Of a stretch of DNA of 29,172 nucleotides, positions 13,444-23,746 are shown one piece after another. A program made the position numbers and the translations under genes. The DNA is taken from positions 1 to 29,172 of the forward strand of contig JAQBHI010000078.1 in NCBI GenBank assembly GCA_032127875.1, given 5' to 3'. This DNA is from CADEEV01 sp032127875 (GTDB lineage Bacteria; Acidobacteriota; Vicinamibacteria; Fen-336). The notes below the pieces were generated by a model, which made no database searches, was not told where the DNA came from, and was given only the letters and a program-made list of their open reading frames with translations. Numbering within the stretch: position 1 is the first letter of the stretch; each line of letters opens with the position of its first letter.

Positions 13444-14513
13444 GCCGCCGTGTCCCACAGCTGCTGGCCGCGCTGTCCTACGGCGACGCAATCGGCAACG
13501 AGGCGCTGGCCATTCAACGCCACTTGCGCGCGGCCGGCTACGAATCCGACATTTTCGCCGAGCGCGTGCAGCCTCGGATGGCGCACCTGGCGCGGCCGCT
13601 GCACGAGTACCGCGAAGTGTCTTCGGCGCAAACCGTCTGTCTGTTCCATTTTTCGATCGGCAGTGCCGCAGGCCGGATGGCCTTCCACGCCCCCGACCGG
13701 CTGGTCGCGATCTACCACAACATCACGCCGGCAGAGTTCTTCCTGGGCTTCCACCCGCACCTCGCGGGCCTGTGCTATCACGGGCGGCGGGAACTCGCGG
13801 CATTTGCGCCGCGCACCGTCTTGGGGCTCGGCGACAGCGAGTTCAATAGGCGAGAGTTGCAGGCTGCCGGGTACCAGCCGACCGGGGTGTTGCCGATCAT
13901 TCTCGATCTCGACCGCTATTCTCAGCCCGCCTCGCCGATCGTGCGCGGTCTCTACAGCGACGGCCGGAAGAACCTGCTTTTCGTCGGCCGGATCATCCCC
14001 AACAAGAAGATTGAGGACCTGCTGCGCGTCTTTGCGATCTACCAGCGCTATCTCGAGCCACGCAGTCGCCTGCTGCTGGTGGGCGAGTCTCGCGGCTTCG
14101 AGCGTTACCAGCGCCGTCTGCGGGAGCGGGTGGAGGCGTTGCGGCTCGACAACGTGGTCTTCGCCGGCCACGTCGACGACGACGAGCTACGTGCCTACTA
14201 TTCCGTGGCCGACGTCTTCTTGTGCCTGTCGGAGCACGAAGGCTTCTGCGTGCCGCTCGTCGAGGCCATGAGTTTCGGCGTCCCCGTGGTGGCCTTCGAC
14301 GCAGGGGCCGTGGCTGAGACACTGCGGGGCGGCGGCGTGCTGCTGAAGGAGAAGCGACCGGAGGTCGTGGCAGAGCTCCTGCACCGCCTGCTGACCGACG
14401 GGGCTCTGCGCTCCGGCGTGATGGGCACTCAAGAGCGGGCTCTGGCCGAGGTCCGGGCCATCGACTTCGGAGCGCTTCTGCGTGAGCGTCTCGAGCCGGC
14501 GCTGGCGTCATGA
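13440..14513 (+). CDS. GT4-family glycosyltransferase, type B (second of five)
   Basis: The 357-residue GT-B enzyme starts VPQLLAALSYGDAIGNEAL, then AAGYESDIFAE. The acceptor half holds YHNITPAEFF and LGLGDSEFNRREL. The donor half holds NLLFVGRIIPNKKIEDLLRVF and EHEGFCVPLVEA (EX7E, Glu267 and Glu275). These features recur in the next two genes, so the three are tandem paralogues. Start GTG at 13440 overlaps the previous stop by four bases, and its own stop overlaps the next ATG. The presence of several paralogues suggests successive transfers of related sugars to one chain. Donor and acceptor are unknown. Confidence 0.9.
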   Translation: MSRRVPQLLAALSYGDAIGNEALAIQRHLRAAGYESDIFAERVQPRMAHLARPLHEYREVSSAQTVCLFHFSIGSAAGRMAFHAPDRLVAIYHNITPAEFFLGFHPHLAGLCYHGRRELAAFAPRTVLGLGDSEFNRRELQAAGYQPTGVLPIILDLDRYSQPASPIVRGLYSDGRKNLLFVGRIIPNKKIEDLLRVFAIYQRYLEPRSRLLLVGESRGFERYQRRLRERVEALRLDNVVFAGHVDDDELRAYYSVADVFLCLSEHEGFCVPLVEAMSFGVPVVAFDAGAVAETLRGGGVLLKEKRPEVVAELLHRLLTDGALRSGVMGTQERALAEVRAIDFGALLRERLEPALAS

Positions 14514-15592
14514 GCGCGGGACGTCGCGCGGTCCACCAACTGCTCGGGGCCTTCCATCAGGACGACGCCGTGGGGCATGAAGCTCTCGCAATCCGCGACA
14601 CGCTGCGCGGCGCGGGCCATCCCTCCGAGATCTTCGCGGGTTTCATCGACCCGGAGCTCACGGCACAGGCGCGACCGCTTTCGGACTACGCGGCGGTCTC
14701 GGGACCAGAAACCGCCTGCCTGTTTCACTTCGCGCCGGGGAGCCCCGCCACACGGCTCGCCCTGGCCGGGCCCGATCGGCTAGCGCTCGTGTTCCACAAC
14801 ATGACGCCTGCGACCTTCCTGGCGCCCTTCGATGCCGGCCTGGCTCGCGACCACATCCTGGGCCTGGGGCAGCTGCGCGCCTTCGCAGTGCGCGCGCGCT
14901 TGGCGCTGGCCCACAGCGACTTCAGCCGTCGCGATCTTCTGAATGCAGGCTTCGCGGATCGTGCCCGGATCGTGCCCTTTGCGCTAGACCTGAGCGAGCT
15001 ACCACCGGCCGCTTCACCCGTCCTCCGCAGGTTGTTCGCTGACGGCTACCACAACCTGCTGTTCGTGGGACGGGTCGCTCCCAACAAACGAATCGAGGAT
15101 TTGTTGCGTGTGTTCGCCGTGTACCGTCGCTTGGCAGGCAAACGCAACCGCCTGCTGCTCGTCGGCGACTGTGCGGGGTTCCCGCGCTACGTTCAGAGTC
15201 TGCACGCGCTCAGCCGGGAGCTACGACTCGACGACGTGCTATTCACCGGTCGCGTGAGCGGCGCCGAGCTTCGGGCGTACTACTCGGTGGCAGCAGCCTT
15301 TGTGTGTCTCTCCGAGCATGAGGGCTTCGGCGTGCCGCTGGTGGAAGCCATGCTTTACGACGTGCCGGTGCTGGCCTTCGACGCCGCGGCCGTAGCCGAG
15401 ACGCTGCGGGGCGGCGGGATTCTGCTCCGGGACAAGCGTCCGGCGCTGGTCGCTGAGCTCCTGTACGAGATCCTGACCCGGCCGGCGCTGCGCGAAGCCG
15501 TGCTCGTGACCCAGCGCCGCGCCCTGACGCAATGGCGGGCGGTCGACTTCGGTGGCCGGCTGCTCGCCGAGCTCCAAGCGCTGGTGGCGTGA
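14510..15592 (+). CDS. GT4-family glycosyltransferase, type B (third of five)
   Basis: The product is 360 residues and is closely related to the gene before it. Shared segments include LLGAFHQDDAVGHEALAI near the start, FHNMTPATF, LAHSDFSRRDL, NLLFVGRVAPNKRIEDLLRVFAVY and EHEGFGVPLVEAM (EX7E, Glu271 and Glu279). The downstream AVAETLRGGGILL is nearly identical to the preceding protein (AVAETLRGGGVLL), consistent with fairly recent duplication. ATG at 14510 overlaps the preceding stop (ATGA). The stop shares one base with the next start. The function is cytoplasmic sugar transfer in the same glycan pathway; specificity is unknown. Confidence 0.9.
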   Translation: MSAGRRAVHQLLGAFHQDDAVGHEALAIRDTLRGAGHPSEIFAGFIDPELTAQARPLSDYAAVSGPETACLFHFAPGSPATRLALAGPDRLALVFHNMTPATFLAPFDAGLARDHILGLGQLRAFAVRARLALAHSDFSRRDLLNAGFADRARIVPFALDLSELPPAASPVLRRLFADGYHNLLFVGRVAPNKRIEDLLRVFAVYRRLAGKRNRLLLVGDCAGFPRYVQSLHALSRELRLDDVLFTGRVSGAELRAYYSVAAAFVCLSEHEGFGVPLVEAMLYDVPVLAFDAAAVAETLRGGGILLRDKRPALVAELLYEILTRPALREAVLVTQRRALTQWRAVDFGGRLLAELQALVA

Positions 15593-16692
15593 TGGCCCGG
15601 CCCCGCCGCGTCGATCAATGGGTACCCGCCCTGCACCGCGGTGATGCGATCGGAGACTCGGCGCTGCTGATGCGGGGCGCGTTCCGAGCCTGGGGTTTCG
15701 AGGCCGAAGTGTTCACGCTCGACGTCGACGACGAAATCGCCTCTCAGGCCAGGTTCTTTGCGGATTGGAAGACGGGCGGCCCGAACGATGTGGTGATTCT
15801 CCACTATGCGGTGCCCTCGCCGCTGAGCACGGCCTTCCGTGGGTTGCGTTGCCAGCGCGTGCTGCTGCACCACAACATCACGCCGCCGGCATTCTATGCG
15901 CCGTACGACCCGGAGCTGGCGGGCATCTGTGCCCTTGGCGAGGTCGAGGTCCGCAGCCTCGTGGGTCACGTGGAGCTGGCTCTGGGAGACAGCGAGTGGA
16001 CGCGCCGCGAGCTGGAACAGATGGGCTTTTCGCGCACCGGCGTGCTGCCCATCCTGCTCGATTTCGCGCGCTACGCGGGAGCCCCGAACCGCGTCTTGTC
16101 GCGGGCCCTGCACGACGGGCGCGTCAACCTCCTGTTCGTCGGCCGCGTCGCTCCGAACAAGCGCCACGAGGACCTGATCCGCGTTGCGTCCTATTGGAAA
16201 CGCTTCATTGCCCCGGACGTGCGCCTCGTGCTCGTGGGCAAGCGGCCGCGCCGCGAGACCGGGAAGGGCCTGCCGCTGCGCAAGCACTATCTCGACGCGC
16301 TGCAGGCGTTTCACTACGAGGAAGGCCTGGACGCCAGCGAGGTGGTTTTCACCGGACACGTGGCCCACGATGACCTGCTGGCCTGCTACTCACGCTCTCG
16401 CGTGTTTCTTTCGATGAGCGAGCATGAGGGTTTCGGCGTGCCGCTCGTGGAGGCGATGCTGATGAACGTGCCCGTGCTAGCCTTCCGCGCGGCCGCCGTG
16501 GGCGACACGCTCGGCGATGCGGGCGTGCAGTTCGGCGAGAAGTGCTTTGCCGAGGTCGCCGAGTTGTGCCAGCGGCTTGCGACGGACGAAGCCCTGCGCG
16601 CGAGCGTTCTCGCGGGGCAGCGTCGTCGCCTGGAAGCGTTCACGCCGGCCACGGTCGAGGCCACGCTGTGGCGCCACGTGGAGTCGCTGTGA
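15592..16692 (+). CDS. GT4-family glycosyltransferase, type B (fourth of five)
   Basis: This 366-residue member is the most divergent of the three type B proteins. It keeps WVPALHRGDAIGDSALL, HHNITPPAFYAPYDPELAGI, LGDSEWTRREL, NLLFVGRVAPNKRHEDLIRV and EHEGFGVPLVEAM (EX7E, Glu279 and Glu287). It carries an insertion of about 15 residues after the donor-domain strand (KRPRRETGKGLPLRKHYLD) that the two neighbours lack. It has no AETLRGGG segment, having VGDTLGDAGVQF instead. I chose the ATG at 15592 because MARPRRVDQWVPALH aligns with its paralogues and gives a TGATG junction; longer in-frame starts lie inside the preceding gene. The next gene begins by a GTGA overlap. Confidence 0.9.
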   Translation: MARPRRVDQWVPALHRGDAIGDSALLMRGAFRAWGFEAEVFTLDVDDEIASQARFFADWKTGGPNDVVILHYAVPSPLSTAFRGLRCQRVLLHHNITPPAFYAPYDPELAGICALGEVEVRSLVGHVELALGDSEWTRRELEQMGFSRTGVLPILLDFARYAGAPNRVLSRALHDGRVNLLFVGRVAPNKRHEDLIRVASYWKRFIAPDVRLVLVGKRPRRETGKGLPLRKHYLDALQAFHYEEGLDASEVVFTGHVAHDDLLACYSRSRVFLSMSEHEGFGVPLVEAMLMNVPVLAFRAAAVGDTLGDAGVQFGEKCFAEVAELCQRLATDEALRASVLAGQRRRLEAFTPATVEATLWRHVESL

Positions 16693-17879
16693 GCGGCAGG
16701 AAGCAAGTCGCGGTCGTGGTCCAGCGCTATGGAGCGGAGATCGCCGGGGGTTCGGAGTCCCTGGCTCGGGCGGTCGCCGAACGCCTGGCGAGCGATCACG
16801 ACGTGACCGTGCTGACGACCTGCGCGCGTGACTACGTGAGCTGGAAGAACGAGCTGCCGGCGGGAGCGCAGCGCGAGAATGGCGTCGACGTCTTGCGTTT
16901 TCCCGTCGAGCAGGAGCGCGATCTCGCTTCGTTCACCCGAGTCTCCGAGACGCTGTACGCTCGGGCACGCAGCGAGGCCGAGGAGGTCGACTGGCTCCGG
17001 AGGCAGGGGCCCGACGTGCCACGACTCGTTTCGCGTCTCGAAGCGGATCGTGAGCGTTACGCTGCCGTGCTGTTTTTTACTTACCTGTACTTCCCGACCT
17101 ACTGGGGCCTGCGGGCGGCGCCGGAACGCTCGATTCTGGTGCCCACCGCTCACGACGAGCCCCCGCTGGGCTTCTCGATCTACCGCCTCGTCTTCGAGGC
17201 CCCGCGGGCCTTCGTGTTCTGCTCCTACCCCGAGCGGGAGCTGGTCCGCCAGCGTTTCAAGATTGGCGCGCGGCCCGAGGAGGTGGCGGGCATCGGCGTC
17301 GAGGTTCCCGCGGCTGCTGATGTCGAGGGCTTCCGCATCCGTCACGACGTCCGCGGCCCCTACGTGCTGTACGCAGGCCGCATCGACGCTGGCAAGGGTT
17401 GCGAGGAGATGCTCGAGTTCTTCGGACGCTACCGCGCGAGCGTCCGTGGTGGCGCACAGCTACTGCTGATCGGGCGGCTCGCCATGCCCGAGCCGCGCGT
17501 TCCGGGCGTGCGCTACCTCGGCTACTTGAGCGAGGCCGAGAAGTTCGCAGCGCTGGCCGGGGCGAGCGCCGTGGTCTGTCCCAGCTCCTTGGAAAGCCTG
17601 TCGATCGTCCTGCTCGAAGCGATGGCCTACGGTACTCCGGTTCTCGCCACGGCGCGCTCGGCCGTACTCGAGGACCATTGCCGCCAATCCAACGCGGGGC
17701 TGTTCTATCGCGACGCCCCGGAGTTCGTGGAGGCGCTCGACCTGCTGGTCACGCGCCGCGACCTGGCGCAGGCGCTCGGCGAGAACGGACGACGCTACGT
17801 AGCCGAGGGTTATCGCTGGGACGTGGTGATGGGGAAGTACCGGCGCGCCATCGCGGCGGTCTCAGGGGCGCGGCCCTAG
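16689..17879 (+). CDS. GT4-family glycosyltransferase, type A (fifth of five)
   Basis: The 396-residue GT-B enzyme resembles the first glycosyltransferase of the operon rather than its immediate neighbours. It shares VVVQRYGAEIAGGSES, VLTTCARDYVSWKNE, YVLYAGRIDAGKGCEEMLEFF, SLESLSIVLLEAM (EX7E, Glu302 and Glu310), QSNAGLFY and the closing NGRRYVAEGYRWDVVMGKY. The start is GTG at 16689, overlapping the preceding stop by four bases; a longer in-frame extension lies within the previous gene and has no family similarity. It is the last plus-strand gene of the operon. Its 3' end overlaps the convergent lipoprotein gene by 18 bp, so no separate terminator lies between them. Confidence 0.9.
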   Translation: MSGRKQVAVVVQRYGAEIAGGSESLARAVAERLASDHDVTVLTTCARDYVSWKNELPAGAQRENGVDVLRFPVEQERDLASFTRVSETLYARARSEAEEVDWLRRQGPDVPRLVSRLEADRERYAAVLFFTYLYFPTYWGLRAAPERSILVPTAHDEPPLGFSIYRLVFEAPRAFVFCSYPERELVRQRFKIGARPEEVAGIGVEVPAAADVEGFRIRHDVRGPYVLYAGRIDAGKGCEEMLEFFGRYRASVRGGAQLLLIGRLAMPEPRVPGVRYLGYLSEAEKFAALAGASAVVCPSSLESLSIVLLEAMAYGTPVLATARSAVLEDHCRQSNAGLFYRDAPEFVEALDLLVTRRDLAQALGENGRRYVAEGYRWDVVMGKYRRAIAAVSGARP

Positions 17880-18317
17880 GCGCTCCCAGGTGGCCGCGGC
17901 GATCCGCCACGCGCCGCCTTCCTCGACTACGCTGGTCTCGAAGCTGAAGCGCTCGGCGTCGGGCAGCAAGCCAGCCGGGCCGCTGATCGCCTTGGGCTTG
18001 CCGGCGAACACGGCGCGAAAGCGCGCGGTAGCCCGTCCCCCGCTGCGCTCGATAACCACGTCGGCAAGGCCGACCTCGACATTCTCGTAAAGCCCGAAGT
18101 AGCGGCGTAGCTCGGCGGCCACCTCGCTGCGGCCGAGCCCGCCCTGGCCCGAGAAGCCGTCGGCGAGCGCTGCGACGATCGCTTCGGCGTCGTGCTGCGT
18201 GGCCGCCACGGCGATGTCGTCGAGGAGTCGCGCGACGGGGTCTATTGCGGGCCCGCCGCAGTCCGTAGCCAGAGGCGTCGCGAGGAGGAGAGCGAGAAGC
18301 AGGTGGCGCCGCGTCAC
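17862..18317 (-). CDS. Small exported protein, putative lipoprotein with an NTF2-like domain
   Basis: The product is 151 residues. It begins with a short positive segment and a hydrophobic stretch (MTRRHLLLALLLATPLATDC). The Cys at 20 could be a lipid-attachment site, although the residues before it (ATD) are not an ideal lipobox, so a plain signal peptide is also possible. The rest (about 30-148) looks like an NTF2/SnoaL-type alpha-plus-beta fold: helices DDIAVAATQHDAEAIVAALAD, and strands ending VVEEGGAWRIAAATWE. No catalytic residues can be named. The start is GTG at 18317, ten bases after the stop of the DUF4388 gene, so the two are probably co-transcribed. The last 18 bp overlap the convergent glycosyltransferase. 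Confidence 0.7.
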   Translation of the reverse strand: MTRRHLLLALLLATPLATDCGGPAIDPVARLLDDIAVAATQHDAEAIVAALADGFSGQGGLGRSEVAAELRRYFGLYENVEVGLADVVIERSGGRATARFRAVFAGKPKAISGPAGLLPDAERFSFETSVVEEGGAWRIAAATWERLGPRP

Positions 18318-18327
18318 GCCGCCCGCC

Positions 18328-19152
18328 TCAAGAACGCAGCGACTTCAGCAGCTCGAGCAGGGCTTCGGTCGTCGGCGCGCCCTTGAGGATCGAGGCCGCC
18401 CGCGCGATCTGGTTGACGGCCTCCTCGATGCTCTCGACTCCAGCGCCTTTTTCGATCTCGCTCTTGGCCTTGGCGTAGTGTTTGTTCACGACGCTCTCCC
18501 CCACGGGACCGAGCAGGTTGTTGCAGGCGTCGCGCACCTTGAGCAGCTTTACGAGCAGTTCGCCGCTCGCGGCGCCCCCAGGCGCGGGCCTTCCCGTGGC
18601 TGCCGGGCTTGGGAGGGTCTCGTGCAACCGGATCAACCCGGTGGCGATCAGGCCGTAGAGGATCTTGGCGGCGTCGAACACCGAAAGGCCGCTCGCCTGG
18701 GCGATCTGTTTGATCGTGCGCGTGCCATCGATCTTCGAGAGGATCAACCACTCGCTGGTGTTCAGGTTGATCTGGCCCTCGCGCGTCTCCTGCACCACGA
18801 ACGCCGGCACCAGCTCGGTGGACGGGATCTTCTTCGAGAGCACCCGCCACTCGTCGAGCCGCCGCGCCGCTTCCATGAGCAGGTTGGTGTTGCTCTTGGA
18901 GATGGTGCGCAGCTCCGTCGAGATGCCAGGCTCGAACTTGAAGTCGCCGCGGCTCCAGATCGCGAGCGCGTAGACTGCTTCCTCGCCCGAGGCGTCTTCG
19001 AGCTGGGCATGGATGATCTTGCCGTCGTTCAGGTAGATTTGGCCCCTGAGCCCGCCGTCGGTCAGGTGGAATACTCCGGTCTTCCCGCTGACGCTGATGA
19101 GCTGGATGATGTCCGGCAGGTGGAGTTCCGCGAGCGAGCCCTGGAAGGCCAT
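18328..19152 (-). CDS. DUF4388 (PATAN) domain protein
   Basis: The 274-residue cytoplasmic protein opens with a DUF4388/PATAN domain (about 1-100): MAFQGSLAELHLPDIIQLIS, then GKTGVFHLTDGG, then GQIYLNDGKIIHAQ, then GEEAVYALAIWSRGDFKFEPG. Such domains are frequent in signalling proteins of Deltaproteobacteria, Acidobacteria and Cyanobacteria, usually near two-component genes, as here. The middle section (about 125-185) resembles a winged-helix segment (LNTSEWLILSKIDGTRTIKQIAQASGLSVFDAAKILYGLIATGLI). A Pro/Gly-rich linker (about 189-203) precedes a helical tail. The ATG at 19152 has its own promoter (19201-19228). The protein may act with the adjacent histidine kinase and regulator; this is inferred from proximity only. 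Confidence 0.85.
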   Translation of the reverse strand: MAFQGSLAELHLPDIIQLISVSGKTGVFHLTDGGLRGQIYLNDGKIIHAQLEDASGEEAVYALAIWSRGDFKFEPGISTELRTISKSNTNLLMEAARRLDEWRVLSKKIPSTELVPAFVVQETREGQINLNTSEWLILSKIDGTRTIKQIAQASGLSVFDAAKILYGLIATGLIRLHETLPSPAATGRPAPGGAASGELLVKLLKVRDACNNLLGPVGESVVNKHYAKAKSEIEKGAGVESIEEAVNQIARAASILKGAPTTEALLELLKSLRS

Positions 19153-19200
19153 ATCAGAAGGCTCTAAACCTCAGCATTTTCTGCAATTAGAAGACGCGAG

Positions 19201-19228
19201 GTTATCAAGGCGCAAAGCTGGCTGTCAA
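19201..19228 (-). promoter_or_regulatory. Promoter candidate for the DUF4388-lipoprotein pair
   Basis: On the minus strand TTGACA (19223-19228), a 16-bp spacer and GATAAC (19201-19206) lie in the 78-bp gap after the response-regulator gene. The predicted leader is about 42 nt. Confidence 0.45.
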
Positions 19229-19230
19229 GA

Positions 19231-20681
<1,451 letters not shown>

Positions 20682-20685
<4 letters not shown>

Positions 20686-23507
20686 CGCTGGGCGGCCTCG
20701 GCCAGGAGGGCGGCCGGAAGTGCTATCTGGAACGTCGTGCCCTTGCCCGGCGCCGAGTCCACAAAGATTGCACCCCCGTGCTCCTGGACGATCCCGTAGG
20801 AGACCGAGAGGCCGAGGCCCGTGCCCCGCCCGATGCCCTTGGTCGTGAAGAAGGGGTCGTAGATGCGCTTCACGTCCTCACGCTTGATGCCGTGACCGGT
20901 GTCGCGTACCTCGACGATCACCGTGTCGTCGTCGGCGCGCGTCGCGATGCTGAGCCAGCCGCCCTTGGGCATCGCGTCGCGGGCGTTCAGGATCAAGTTG
21001 AAGAACACCTGCTGAATGCGGTTCTCGTTGCCACGAACCTCTGGCAGGTCCTCGGCCAGCTCCCGGACGACGCGGATGCGGGCCTTGTCCAACTGGTGTT
21101 CGAGCAGTGAGAGCACCTCGAGCAGCGTCCTGTTCACGTCGAGGATCTCGAACTCCGAAGTCGAGGAGCGCGCGAAGTTCAGCAGGTTATTGATGATCTT
21201 GGCCGCTCGGAAGGTCTGCTTCTCGATCTTGTCGAGGAGCGGGAAGCGCAGGTCCTCCGGCTTCACCTGTTCCTTCAGCATCTGCGTGTAAGACGAGATG
21301 CCGGTGAGCGGGGTGTTCACCTCATGCGCGACACCCGCCGCGAGCAGGCCGATCGAGGCCATCTTCTCGGAGTGCTGCAGTTGCTCTTCAAGGCGCACGC
21401 GGCCGGTGACGTCCTCGAGGATGAGTACGGTGCCGTGACGCTCGCCCGAGACGACCTCGAAAGGCGCGATCGAGATGTTCACCATCAGGCTCCGGCCGTC
21501 GGCCGCCGGCAGGTGCAGCTTGTAGATGTGCGCGATCTCCTCGTGGTCCTCGAGCACCAGGCTGCCGCGCAACGCTTCGAGAAACGCGGCCGGGAAGATC
21601 TCGTCGAGGCTGCGTCCCAGAGCCTCTCCGCGCTTCAGGCCGTAGAGCGACTCCATGGCCTTGTTCCAGCGCGCCACGGTGCCGTCGAGGTCGAGCACCA
21701 GGATCCCCGAGTCCATGCTCTCGAGAATGTTCTGGTTGTATTCCGTGAGACGCTGCAATTCCTCGGCCTTCTCGCGCAGGCTCTTGTAGAGCCGTCCGTT
21801 CATGAAGGCCGTAGCGGCCTGGCCGGCGAGGGCCTGCAGGACGTCGACCTCCTCGCTGTTCAGGGTGTAGAAAGCGTCTTTGCGGCCGACGCCCAGGACC
21901 GCGATCACCTCGCCCTTGACCCGACACGGGAAGTAGTAGACCAGATCCAGCGGGCCTGCTTCGGGATACGACTCGCCTGTGGCCTCGGCGTTGACGGGCT
22001 CGCCGTGCCCAAGACGCTGCACCAGCGCGCCCCCGCGCGGCAAGCGCACGCTCTCGATGCCCGGCGCGCAACCGCGCGACTCGAAGATCGAGAACGATCC
22101 GTCGGCCTCGGGTAGAAACGCGGCCACCGACGAGACGCGCAGCGCGGCGCCGACGCCTTCGAGCAGGCGCGCCGTCATCGAGTGCAGATCCAGGTCGGAG
22201 TTGAGGTCCTGCGAGAGGCGCAGCAGGGCCCGGCGCGGGCTCTCCCGCTCGTGGTAGAGCAGCTTGTCGATGCCGTCCTGGATGCGGCTCTTGACCGGAG
22301 TGAAGAGCAACACCACGACCAGCGTCGAGAGGATCGCGATAACCGTGACATGCGGCTCCTCGTCGCCGGTGACGAGCGAGCCCAGCAGGCCCACGACCAG
22401 CAGGCAGATGCCGACGATCGCAGCCGTGGCGAGGATGTATACGAGCGAGCGGCGGAAGATCAGCTCGACGTCCATCAGTCGATGCTTCACGACCGCGTAG
22501 GCGAGTGACAGCGGGATGAGCGCCAGCGGGATGTAGCCGGCCAGCTCCATCGCAAAGCGCGGTTCACGCCCGAGAGCGAACGGGATCGCGTAGAACAGGA
22601 AGAACGGCAACACCCCGGCGCCCGTGCCCCACACCAGCCACTTCATCTGCTTGCGCGCCGTCAGGGAGCGGGTCTTGCGGTACGAGTCGAGCAGGATGCC
22701 AAAGGAGACCGCGAACAGGAAGCCGAAATAGAGTGGCTTGCTGCGATCGATCGCCGCGGTGATCCGCCACAGCACCTCGCCCCCAGGCGTCGTCACGAAG
22801 AGCACCTGACTCGCCACGGCGGCGCCCGCCAGCGCCAGCGCGGGCATGTAGGCTGCCGGCACGAGCCAAGCGCGGGACGAGGGCATCCGCCTCTCCGGGA
22901 ACGAGATGCAGAAATGCAGGAAGACCACTGGCAGCAGCAGGATCGCCAGGTGGTCCGTCCACAGCAGCGTCCAGTCGGCGAGGTCGAGACGCCCCGTATA
23001 CGACGTGGAGTACATCAGGAAGAACAACAGGCAGATCGCGTAGAAGTGGAGCGCCGCCCGGTCGGGTGGCCGGCGCAGCATCACGATCGTGCCCACGATC
23101 AGGCTGAAGAAGCCGACCAGTGACAGATAGTAGAAGAGCGTGACGTTGCCTTTCGCGAGAGGCTTCACCGTGACCTCGAGCGAGCGACGTTCCTCGGCGC
23201 GGAGCAGTGAATATTGGACGCGGTCCCCGGCAGAGCGCCGTGCCAGCCGCGCCTGGATCTGTGTCTCGGTGAGCACCTCGTCGCCGTCGAGTGCCAGGAG
23301 CACGTCGCCGACCCGGACACCCGAGAGGGCGGCCGGCCCGCCCGGCGCCACGCGAGCGGCGAAGACGCCCGCGCCGCCGCCCTTCCAGAACACGCCGTCG
23401 TCGAGCAGTGTCCAGGTCGCTTTCAGGAATATGTTGTAGACCCCGAGGCTGGTGAGCAGCAGCGCTACGGCAAGAACGGCGAGGTTTCGGATCCGAGGCC
23501 GCTTCAT
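20682..23507 (-). CDS. Multidomain sensor histidine kinase with PDZ, membrane, GAF and PAS domains
   Basis: This is a 941-residue membrane kinase. An N-terminal anchor (about 8-28) is followed by a PDZ domain (about 46-117, GGPAALSGVRVGDVLLALDG). A block of about eight or nine membrane helices follows (about 122-410), then a GAF-like domain (about 430-580), a PAS domain (about 595-705, ILESMDSGILVLDLDGTVARWNKAME) and the kinase core. The phosphoacceptor His728 lies in GVAHEVNTPLTGISSY. The ATP-binding boxes are NRIQQVFFNLILNARDAM, DTGHGI and GRGTGLGLSVSYGI. It should phosphorylate the coupled NtrC-class regulator. The PDZ domain would be extracytoplasmic, and could bind peptide C-termini as a cell-envelope signal. 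That input is inferred. The start is ATG at 23507, about 14 nt after the predicted sigma54 start point. Confidence 0.9.
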
Positions 23508-23531
23508 GCGCTTAGATTGAATCCATCAGCT

Positions 23532-23546
23532 TGCAATCGCCGTGCC
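23532..23546 (-). promoter_or_regulatory. Sigma54 (-24/-12) promoter of the kinase-regulator operon
   Basis: On the minus strand the sequence GGCACGGCGATTGCA matches the sigma54 consensus GGCACG-N4-TTGC, with the invariant GG and GC twelve bases apart. Transcription would begin near 23521, about 14 nt before the kinase ATG at 23507. Only the first T of the longer TGGCACG consensus is missing. Confidence 0.6.
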
Positions 23547-23615
23547 GCGATCAGATGGAACCCACAGACATAAAGCACTGATATCACACGGATTTCCCTG
23601 CTCATTCGGGCGTGC

Positions 23616-23627
23616 GAATCCGGATTC
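23616..23627. promoter_or_regulatory. Palindrome, candidate activator site upstream of the sigma54 promoter
   Basis: GAATCCGGATTC is a perfect 12-bp palindrome centred about 100 bp upstream of the predicted sigma54 start. NtrC-type activators usually bind at this distance. Related half-sites (GGATTT, GGAATC) flank it on either side. Confidence 0.4.
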
Positions 23628-23667
23628 ACGGAATCGAAGTTCATCGTATTGGAGTATGGGTCAATCG

Positions 23668-23698
23668 AAAAAAGAAGCGAGGCCCGCAGCGCCTCGCT
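23668..23698 (-). terminator. Intrinsic terminator of the outer-membrane protein gene
   Basis: On the minus strand an 8-bp perfect stem (AGCGAGGC/GCCTCGCT, 23676-23683 with 23691-23698) and a 7-nt loop are followed by TTCTTTTTT. It lies 49 bp after the stop at 23747. It is the cleanest rho-independent terminator in the window. Confidence 0.85.
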
Positions 23699-23746
23699 GT
23701 TTCCTTCGTCGGCCGGTTCGTTTCGCGAACAGGGCCTCCTCTGCCC

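Noticed and set aside
12250..17879. Repeated glycosyltransferase genes as an assembly artefact
   Set aside because: The paralogues differ throughout at the protein level, each junction is distinct, and one has a specific insertion, so they are true diverged copies.
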